Assembly (NCBI GenBank): GCA_019649035.1
Contig: BMAT01009500.1
Span: 117,379-147,610 of the forward strand
Direction of reading: 5' to 3'
From: Elysia marginata
Taxonomy: Eukaryota > Mollusca > Gastropoda > Plakobranchidae
DNA: 30,232 nt
Shown here: piece by piece, positions 20,714 through 28,412 of the stretch
Layout of the letters: the number at the start of each line of letters is the position of its first letter
Position numbering within the stretch: the first letter of the stretch is position 1
Notes under the pieces: model-generated
Seen by the model: the letters and a program-made list of their open reading frames with translations, nothing else
Database searches by the model: none
What the model was told of the DNA's origin: nothing
Made by a program: the position numbers and the translations under genes

Positions 20714-21283
20714 CTATGCCTTAGATTCTAATGGTTCAAATGGTTCTAGATAAGTGTTATTATCAAAAGATGGAGGTTGGATAGGGGCGGGAGGAGGAGC
20801 AACCCAGATATCTGGTTCATCCGTATCAATACTATTTTTGTTGTTATTGTTGGTGTTGCCGTTACTTAGTCTTTGAGTTCTGGAATGACACTTTGGCCTA
20901 GGCCTGGGAACCCTCCTGAAACTGCTGGTCTGATTGTGCTGCAATGTGTGAAAATATGATGGTGGAGGATGATGTGGGTCTCTCCGATTCAGACTGCGGC
21001 TCACAAAGTGAGAGTGTCTGTCAAATCTATTGTCTTCAGGGCTTTCAGGTTCTAGGTGAGGATAGTAAAATAGCCTATCCCGCTCAGGGTACTGAAGGTG
21101 AGCAATTGCGTTGTGATTAACATGGTGGCTGGATTGGTCATAAGAAAGTTGGCTTGCTGGAAGTACCATAACATCACTAGAGCCAGCACTTATAGAATCT
21201 GCACTCAAAAGTTCTCTCTCTGATTCTGTTGAGCGAATCAGATTTTGCAGCTCCTCTTTCTTTTTCCGGCGAAAGAAGCCAAG
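20714..21283 (-). CDS. integrin alpha terminal exon: long cytoplasmic tail
   Basis: Starts after acceptor CAATTTTTCAG with LGFFRRKKKEELQNL, so the membrane-proximal KLGFFRR is split by the intron after Lys. The 189-residue tail includes a basic-acidic helix-like start, STESERELLSAD, several tyrosines (LSYDQ, LQYPE, LFYYPH), a histidine/proline stretch with a PPSY (PPxY, WW-binding type) motif at tail residues 107-110, PRPRPK, a short poly-Asn, and PPPAPIQPP at about 163-171, ending NTYLEPFEPLESKA. Composition is polar, as in a disordered signalling tail. The frame is open throughout, which argues for real coding rather than readthrough. Confidence 0.92.
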   Translation of the reverse strand, partial: LGFFRRKKKEELQNLIRSTESERELLSADSISAGSSDVMVLPASQLSYDQSSHHVNHNAIAHLQYPERDRLFYYPHLEPESPEDNRFDRHSHFVSRSLNRRDPHHPPPSYFHTLQHNQTSSFRRVPRPRPKCHSRTQRLSNGNTNNNNKNSIDTDEPDIWVAPPPAPIQPPSFDNNTYLEPFEPLESKA

Positions 21284-24200
21284 CTGAAAAATTGAAAGCC
21301 CGGGAAATGTTAGTTAAAACATAAAACAAGCAATACAACTTTGTGAACTTAAATGCCATTTGAATAAAAGTGTCAGGAATAAAAAAAATTGACACTAATC
21401 TGTTTGCATGGCTCATAAACATTTGCTGAATCGGTTGCCTCATGCTTTTTCAAATAGCTAAATGATCTTACTGTCTGCTTTCTGCAAGAGAATGCATAGT
21501 TCAAAGACAGTCTCAAGACAACCAGGTGAACTCATCAGTTTGACCTATCTCATGTATAATTTTTTTTTACACAAGCACCTATGGCTCAATTTTGATAATC
21601 TGTAGCACAGGCAAGAGAAGAATAAAACCTTGTTTTGTGGATTCTGGTATTTAGAATGCTGAGAAACCAAAATCCTATATTATAAAATTATATGTAAGGT
21701 TACACTGGTGTTCTTCCTCTAAAGAGACACTTATCCATCAATTGATAAATACTATTTTCATGTCCAATTGTTTCAATTATAAATGTAACTGCACCTGTAG
21801 TACTAAAAATGCTTTTTTTCCCCTTTTCAGCTTCCATGTTTTTCCTATGGTTCATACAGAAACGCATATCAAGAAGGTCATTGACATAACAAGGTAAAGA
21901 ATCCAAGAATTATTCTGTTGAACTTTTAAAAATTAAAAAAAAATTGAAACATTGCTCTGTAAAGAAAGCAAAACTCACCTTCCACAGTATCACAGTGATC
22001 ACGTAAAGCAGCAACAAACCACTGCATATGCTTATCACAAGAATCCACCATGATGCAGATTTTCTTAGTAATGACTTGTACGAGATATATGTGGTGGTCT
22101 GTCGAGAAAAGATACTTTTTTTAAAAATTTTAATCCTCACTTGGAGCAATTAACATATTACTAGATATTTTATCCTTTAATGAAATTATATTACTAGATA
22201 TTTTATCTTTTAATGAAATTAAAACAAAAACAAATGAGGAATATTTTAGCATGTTCCAAACTACAAAGTCACATAGATTCCAAAGATCTAATCAACGAAA
22301 GAAAAAATAATAAAGACCATTATGAAAAAATATGCTACAAATTATCAGAACATAAATTTACACTGCCATTCACTGCAAACTCAATGAATTTTCATGATCT
22401 TACCCTGATGTCTTTAAAATATGTCATTGAGCTGTACGACTTGTAACTTGGCTCCATAAGACTCCCATAACTGACCAGTCCCAGTAGGTTAGACACCTGA
22501 AATTATAAAAAAAAATATAATCTTTGCTTTTAAGAACCTACGTCTCAATACCTCTTTTGTACTCTCTGTCATAAAGATAGCAGTTGCTTTTTACACAGAG
22601 GTAAAGGCAGTTTACTTATTTAAAGTGCAGGCAACATTCAGTTAAGCTTTATACAGGTACAAGCTTGGTCTGAAACAAATATCCTGATCTATGTGTGAAA
22701 ATTGCAGACATAACAGTTTCATAACTAGTCAGCGTTGCAATAAAGTGCTTTAAAGGCACAAAAATATATCTTTTTTGGAGACACTTAGAAGAGCCTAAAA
22801 ACTTTTGTGGTCTTGTAAGAGATTGTTTCCTCAATTAAATATTTTGGTTGTATGATTCTATTTTCAGTTATGTTCTAAAACCATAAAAAGGTAAATAGAT
22901 GATTGTATACATACAGAACTAATTTATTTTGTTCAAAAAACAACATTTTTCGAGACAAAAATTGGTCCAAATATCCATGTGAGAACAATATTCTCTTCTG
23001 AAGAAAAATATAGGGACAAAAGAGGTGATTTTGAGAAAGGTTTTACAATGTCTTGCCTCCAGGGTGAATGAGTTGAATGTTGCAATTTTCACTATCAAAG
23101 GTGTTGCCGTTGTTAGTTAAAAGACTTTTTTCTCAGCTTCCAACTCTCAAAATTTCTCATAAAATTATCAGCATTTTGTGGAACGATATCAAAACTGTTT
23201 TTGATTTCAAATATAGAGAAAAAGAGAGAAAATGTAGATCTTTAAATGGTGTTTTCTCAACAAAAAAAAAACAAAAAATTTACCATTCCCACCTCATTCA
23301 ATCTTGTTGCAAGACAAAAGATTGTCTTTGATACTTTTATTCTGATTAGAATCAGACGTGAGATATAAACAAAAAAGATTATAATTTTTTTGTCTTTAAT
23401 ATTCTCTTATACGGGTACACATACCTTCAGAGTCTGCAAGACATCCCTTCTAATGCCAATACTTATGTTGATGTATACAGTCTCATATATATGCATCAGA
23501 CCAATGTAGCAAATTACTGCAGAGCAATTCATCATATTCGACTCACATGACTGAAAAATTCATAAATGTAGTATTTCAAAGAATAAATAGAAATTTTAAA
23601 AAATATTTATTCTACTTTATTGAACATTTCATGCGCTTTGTATTGATGTTTCTTTAAGTGATGCGATCTCTGCACAAAAGAAAACAATGCATTAATTTTT
23701 TTTCTCACATTATCATAACTATAACAGCCAAATATCAGAAAGAATTATACTCATAAAACTACGCCAAAACCAAAGTGTCATAAATTATGTTCAAATCTAT
23801 GCTCCGTGTAATGATTCATAATCGGACGAGGAGAAAGACAAATTCTTTGAAACAATCTCTGACACCATCAACAACATCCCTGACAATGAAGAACTAATGG
23901 TTATGGGAGATTTCAATGGCAAAGTTGGACAGAGGAGAGACCCATGGACGAAACACCTTGGCCCTTTCAGTGACAACACAGCTACATGCAACTACAACGG
24001 CAATCTGATTCTAGAGCTGTGTGCAGAGCACAAGTTGGTGATCGCAAACACCCTTTTCCAACACAGACAAAGCCAGATCATCACCTGGTACAAGTGGAAC
24101 AACTTAGATGTGTGCTCTCAAATAGACTTTGTACTTGTAAGAACTAAAATGAGAAGTACTTTAATTGATACACGAGTTATCCCTAACACTGAACTAGACA

Positions 24201-27200
24201 CGGATCATAGACCTATCATAACTACTAGAACCCAAAAACAAAAGACAAGTGATAAAAACAAAGCAAAAGCAAACAAGACAAGCAGAAAAAGAGTGATCAA
24301 CATAAAAAAGTTGCAGTGAGACGAGGCCCAAACAATAACAAACAGCTTAGTAAATGAGAAGTTGAAATCAGTAGACACTAAAGAAATGAATGTCAACGAC
24401 TTGTGGAATACCTTTAAGTCAGCGGTTACAGACTCAATGAAAATAGCGTGTGGTACAAAAAAGCAAGGTGGACCAACTAGAAAGTTAACTGCATGGTGGA
24501 ATGAAGAGATCAAGGAAGCTATCCAAACTAAGAAGAAACTTTTTAAAAAGTGGGTGAAAAGTAAAAGCGAGGAGGACTATATACAACACAGGCTTGCTAG
24601 AAAAGATGCAAAAAGAAAAACAAGACTATCAAAGGAAGCTTCATGGAAGAAATATGGAGAAGACCTCAGTGCTATGTGTCAGACCTCAACAAGAGACTTT
24701 TATAAAAGTGTGAAAGTCATGAGAGTGAGGGACAATCCCTTTGACCCTACGTCAGTTGTCAACGACCCCAAAGGACAGCCCCTGTACGAAGACGACCTGA
24801 TCAGAGGAAGGTGGGAAGAGTACTTCTACGACTTACTCAACCCGGCCGGCATCCTGGACACAAGAGAGGTCTTCGATCCCTCTCAGCCTGACTACCAAGA
24901 ACCCAATATCCTAGAGAGCGAGGTGAGGTGGGCAGTGAAAGACAGTCCTAAAGACAAAGCAGCAGGTGATGATGGCATCACCACTCGGGCAGTACTTGCC
25001 TGTGGAGAGATCGGCATTCAATGGTTAACCTTAATGTTCCAGAGGGCCAGGGAGGAGAGGAAAGTACTAGATGACTGGCAGAGAGCGATAGTGGTCCCTA
25101 TCTGGAAATGCAAAGGGAGCAAGAAGGACTGCTCAACCTATAGAGGCATCTCCCTCCTCAGTCATGTGGGCAAGATGTTTGCCAAGATTCTTGAGCGGAG
25201 AATTAGAGCCAAAACAGAACATCGACTTAGCAACTCTCAGTTTGGTTTTAGAAAGGGAAGAGGTGCACAGACGCTATCTTTGCCCTGAGACAGCCATGTG
25301 AAAAGACAATTGAATACGACAATGAACTACACCTCATTTTTGTAGACTTAGAAAAGGCTTTTGACCGAGTGGACAGAAACAAACTGTGGAAGGTTTTAGA
25401 ATGCTATGGTATACATGGGCAACTTTTGAACAGTGTAAGAGCAATATACAAAAACAGTCAAAGCGCAGTTAGAACAGCCAGTGGCCTAACAAACTGCTTC
25501 CCAGTGACATCAGGAGTCAGACAGGGATGTGTGTTATCTCCCCTACTTTTCATCATTTACATAGACCGCATAACACAGGCAGCAAATCCAGACCCAGAAT
25601 GTCTAAATGAGCTTCTCTTTGCCGATCACCACGCACTATTCAGCCCAGAAAAAGATACCCTTCAAGAGCACATAAACCAGCTCAACAGACAGTGTGAAGC
25701 ACATGGCATGCGCATTAACATAAAGACAGAAGCAATTACCATCAGCAGAAATGAAACAACAACTGTCTTCAACATAGAAGGAAATGCTCTCCTCAACACT
25801 GCAGAATTCAAGTACCTGGGCAGCTTCTTCACAAAGGACGGTCGCATAGACAGAGAAATTGAGGTTAGATGCCAGAAAGCAAACTCCATCAGTTACCAGT
25901 TAGCCCTACTTCTGAAACATGAAAGCATCCCCATCGCCACAAAAGCAAAGCTTTCAAACTCCATCTTCCTGAACACTTTAACTTACCAGTGTCAAACTTG
26001 GCCCCTTACCCAAGGACTCAAAAACAAGCTAGTCACATGCAAAATGCGATGTCTCAGAAAGACAGTAAATAAGAAAAGACGAGATAAAATCAGAAATGAA
26101 GTCATAAGGGCGCAAGTGGGTGCTACTCCTGTCCTACAACATGTTGAAAACCAACAGATCAAGTGGTTTGGCCACTTGATGAGAATGCCGACTGACCAAC
26201 CAGCACATCGGGCCTACAACTCCAGATACTCGGGCAAGAGACCTAGAGGCCACCCGAGACATACATGGAGTGATTCAGTGGCAGATACACTCAAGGGCCA
26301 CAACAATAGCCTCTGTGAAGCGTCCCATCTGGCAGTTGAGAGAAGATTACATTTCCCCGCGACACCTAACGGTACAAGCGGACGGAAAAAGTAAAGTAAA
26401 AAGTAAAGTAAGTATAACAGCCAAACAAAGTGAAGTATTGGTTCAAGGAAAAACAGCAAAAAAAAATGTGTATTCAAGTTTTACTCAGGTTCAAAATTAC
26501 CTTGTACACTACAGAGGCTGAGTCTTGCTTATCTTTGAAGACAGCAGAGTGGTTGGTTTCTTTTTTCACATACTCTTCTGTCAAACTGCAGTCTACTGGC
26601 ACATGAGAAAATGACCTACTGTATGCTTTTGTCTCTATCTGTAAAGATAATAATAAACTAGTTTAATAAAACTAATCAAATAAAAAGATTTTTGTAAAAT
26701 AAATGAGAAAAAATATCAAACACAATTTTATCAGCCTGAAACCTTCTGTAAAAATAAATGAAGAAGAAACAAGTTCATCTTCTTTTAAGAACCATGCATA
26801 GATCAAATTATAATTTGCCAAACTTTATGACAATGTCAAATCTAGGGCACTTGAAGTTTACAATCTTTACATGCTGAAGTCATGTTTCAACAGAATGATC
26901 AGTATTATTACTCACGTTAATTTTCCTTGCAATTGAACAATTTTTTCTCCCATCTTATGTATGTCTCAAAAACAATAACCAAGCATAGGCAATCATTATT
27001 TCACAGTAAAAAAATGTGTATGCAATAAAAAATAAATATTCATATACTTCTCTCATATTATGATAAAGATATAAAGATACTTTTCTTTGACGTGGCTGCC
27101 AAACTGCTCACATGAAAAATCAAGTCTCTAATATTGCTGAATTATTATCATAACTTCTTATGCTACTTAATTTCTCATTATCATTTAACTTGCTCTGGGC

Positions 27201-28412
27201 TCAAACTCACCAAAACATTAGAAACTCTGACCCATTCTGATGAAGGCACAGTCAATATGATCTGGCCATGAGGCATTGGACTAGGACCAAGATTCCGTAA
27301 CACATAAAAATGTGAAAAGTTGACCCAACTAGAACTGGGGTTTTCATCGTCAATTGATAGTTTGTGGGGGAAAGACATTTGGCCAGGAATAGACACACTG
27401 CAGAAAAAAAAGGCAATTGAAATTAGATTAGTCCTATGATTATTTTGAAAATATAACAATTTCAATTCAATACGCTAAAAAGATAAACCCTATAGGAAAA
27501 AAGATATTTAAAAAGATTGAAAGAAAACCAACAAATTAAATAAAGCTATTAAAAGAGAAAGGGAAATAGCATGTAATCTTCTTCTGCTGCTGTGGCGCTC
27601 CTCAGTATGCAATCTTAAAGTGTTACTTTGTTACAAAATTAGAATAGTTGATGGATGTATTAGGAAGCTATATATGGACATCAAATAGTTGAATAATGCC
27701 AATAAAAGAAATTACTACGACTGTTCTTGAAAAACAACTATAACAGAAGAGGCTACTGTATCTTAAATACTAACTTCAAAACAATTATGTTAAGAAATGA
27801 CAGCTACACAAGGAAAACAATATCAGTAAACAACACTTCCATGTTATCATGCTTTTTCTCTGAAAATTGTTCTTCAAATATTGAAAGAACAATAGTCATG
27901 AAAAACCCTAAATAAAAAAAAATTTCTTTATATCTTTAACATGTCCCACCACAAGCTAATCAGACTGTCTGCATGGAATCATAATTATAATGTGTCAGTA
28001 AATATCAAAATAAACAAACCTGTAACTATCCTGATACATTGCCTGTACTAAGAATAACAATCTTTAAAAACTACAATTCAATTATAGCAGTAAATTAATC
28101 AATAACTGCCATTAATTTTGTTTTTACACTTTGTCAGAGACTTTTGATGTTGCATCATAAATGATTATGATACTAACGCTATTTCTCATACCAATAAAAA
28201 TAACCCAAAATCTCTAAAGGTAACAGAAACAGACAAAGCACACACCCTGAAAATTTCATTTGTGTTGACATTTTCACAGGGATGGTCACAGAAAGCATTT
28301 TCATTTTATTCTTGTTGATATCTGTCTTAGCAGAAAATGCCCCAATGTTAATATCAAACTCATGAACAGTGTATGGGAGTCCATATCCATAAAATCTTGC
28401 CTTGAAAGTCGT
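20714..28412 (-). CDS. integrin alpha subunit, 3' part (C-terminal ~466 residues), multi-exon
   Basis: Integrin alpha subunits pair with beta subunits as matrix or cell receptors at the plasma membrane. Exons in coding order: 28412-28246, 27397-27211, 26638-26501, 23550-23425, 22496-22404, 22098-21979, 21283-20714 (stop TAG). GT/AG sites and phases agree at all six junctions. Domains: calf-1 end (FDINIGAFSAKTDINKNK), calf-2 (HFYVLRNLGPSP, then NCSAVICYIG, ETVYINISIGIRRD), a single membrane helix (WWILVISICSGLLLLYVITV) and the signature KLGFFRR. The cytoplasmic part from Leu of LGFF is 189 residues, against about 15-60 in most alpha subunits. No R-x-(K/R)-R furin site is visible in the calf part seen, as in uncleaved alpha chains. 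The propeller and thigh lie beyond the right edge, so subtype and any I domain cannot be judged. The integrin alpha call is very secure. Confidence 0.95.
21284..21978 (-). other. integrin intron
   Basis: A 695-bp AT-rich intron between the membrane-helix exon and the tail exon. No repeat or exon was recognised; the frame at 21700-21906 has no homology. Confidence 0.75.
21979..22098 (-). CDS. integrin alpha exon: transmembrane helix
   Basis: Forty codons: TTTYISYKSLLRKSASWW, then ILVISICSGLLLLYVITVIL and WK, ending at a codon boundary before donor GTGAGT. A hydrophobic span of about 22 residues, followed in the next exon by LGFFRR, gives the canonical WK(L/V)GFFKR junction. Confidence 0.95.
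22099..22403 (-). other. integrin intron with tandem repeat
   Basis: A 305-bp intron containing the 33-bp tandem duplication at 22155-22220. Nothing else was recognised. Confidence 0.8.
22155..22220 (+). repeat. 33-bp tandem duplication
   Basis: Two head-to-tail 33-bp units (22155-22187 and 22188-22220) starting ATATTACTAGATATTTTATC. They differ at a single C/T position, so the duplication is recent. Confidence 0.9.
22404..22496 (-). CDS. integrin alpha exon: calf-2 end / membrane-proximal stalk
   Basis: Thirty-one codons: VSNLLGLVSYGSLMEPSYKS, then YSSMTYFKDIR, phase 0 both ends. Acceptor ...TTATAATTTCAG, donor GTAAGA. Little conserved sequence, but the frame and phases fit the neighbours exactly. 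Confidence 0.85.
22497..23424 (-). other. integrin intron
   Basis: A 928-bp AT-rich intron. No repeat or coding signal was recognised; the frames at 22649-22834 and 23077-23331 look accidental. Confidence 0.75.
23425..23550 (-). CDS. integrin alpha exon: calf-2
   Basis: Forty-two codons: SCESNMMNCSAVICYIG, LMHIYETVYINISIGIRRD, VLQTLK, phase 0 both ends, donor GTATGT. The C..N...C..I.C.IG pattern followed by a hydrophobic beta strand is the conserved calf-2 disulphide region of alpha subunits. It carries the N-glycosylation sequons NCS and NIS. Confidence 0.93.
23720..23732. repeat. LINE target-site duplication, 5' copy
   Basis: TATAACAGCCAAA, identical to 26413-26425. Confidence 0.9.
23733..26412 (+). 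mobile_element. RTE-like LINE, 5'-truncated and inactive
   Basis: Inserted antisense to the integrin gene. It encodes the C-terminal part of an apurinic-type endonuclease (MGDFNGKVGQ, SQIDFVLVR, TDHRPI) followed by a reverse transcriptase. The 5' part of the endonuclease is missing. Its 3' end is very short: the stop TAA at 26392-26394 is followed almost at once by an AAAGTAAAGTAA-type repeat tail. A short 3' UTR with a microsatellite-like tail is typical of RTE-clade elements. It is flanked by the exact 13-bp duplication TATAACAGCCAAA (23720-23732 and 26413-26425). The sharp boundaries and largely readable protein suggest a fairly young insertion. Confidence 0.9.
23757..26394 (+). pseudogene. 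LINE ORF (endonuclease-reverse transcriptase), broken
   Basis: Parts: endonuclease to 24319, then in the same frame to 25288, then a shifted frame to the TAA at 26392-26394. RT blocks seen: GDDGI.TR, YRGISLLS, FGFRKGRG, FVDLEKAFDRVDR (motif A Asp), GVRQGCVLSPLLF, LLFADHHALF (motif C) and YLGSFF, then a C-terminal IKWFGHLMRMP...RPRGHPRHTW domain. Lesions: TAA at 23819-23821, TGA at 24317-24319 (probably from TGG), a one-base shift near 25265 between FRKGRG and DAIFALRQ, and the second Asp of the catalytic FADD box changed to His (codon 25627-25629). It cannot make an active enzyme. Confidence 0.9.
26413..26425. repeat. LINE target-site duplication, 3' copy
   Basis: TATAACAGCCAAA, identical to 23720-23732, directly after the AAAGTA-type tail. 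Confidence 0.9.
26501..26638 (-). CDS. integrin alpha exon: calf-2
   Basis: Forty-six codons: IETKAYSRSFSHVPVDCSLT, EEYVKKETNHSAVF, KDKQDSASVVYK, phase 0 both ends; acceptor TTATCTTTACAG, donor GTAATT. This is the variable loop region of calf-2, where many non-I-domain alpha chains carry a furin site. None is visible here. Confidence 0.9.
26639..27210 (-). other. integrin intron
   Basis: A 572-bp AT-rich intron. Nothing recognisable. Confidence 0.8.
27211..27397 (-). CDS. integrin alpha exon: calf-1/calf-2 junction
   Basis: One base completes Gly, then VSIPGQMSFPHKLSIDDENP, SSSWVNFSHFYVLRNLGPSP, HGQIILTVPSSEWVRVSNVL. The (H/Y).Y.V.N.GPSP block is diagnostic of the start of integrin alpha calf-2. 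Acceptor TTTTTTTCTGCAG, donor GTGAGT, codon boundary at the 3' end. NFS is a sequon. Confidence 0.95.
27398..28245 (-). other. integrin intron
   Basis: An 848-bp AT-rich intron with short open frames and no recognised repeat or exon. Confidence 0.8.
28246..28412 (-). CDS. integrin alpha exon: calf-1
   Basis: Fifty-five codons plus GG: TTFKARFYGYGLPYTVHEFD, INIGAFSAKTDINKNKMKM, LSVTIPVKMSTQMKFS. Matches the calf-1 region ...N..L.VPV...(A/T)...SG.S.P. Acceptor TTCTACTTTCAG; donor GTGTGT; GG joins T of the next exon as Gly. It begins on a codon boundary, so the missing upstream exon must end in phase 0. Confidence 0.9.

Larger units (their letters stand above)
23551..26500 (-). other. integrin intron carrying a LINE insertion
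   Basis: A 2.95-kb intron of which about 2.7 kb is the RTE-like LINE (23733-26412) plus its 13-bp duplication. Without the insertion the intron would be only about 0.26 kb. Confidence 0.85.

Noticed and set aside
24205..24513. Open frames on the strand opposite the LINE (also 25662-25889 and 26214-26477)
   Set aside because: Antisense shadows of the RT/endonuclease coding sequence.
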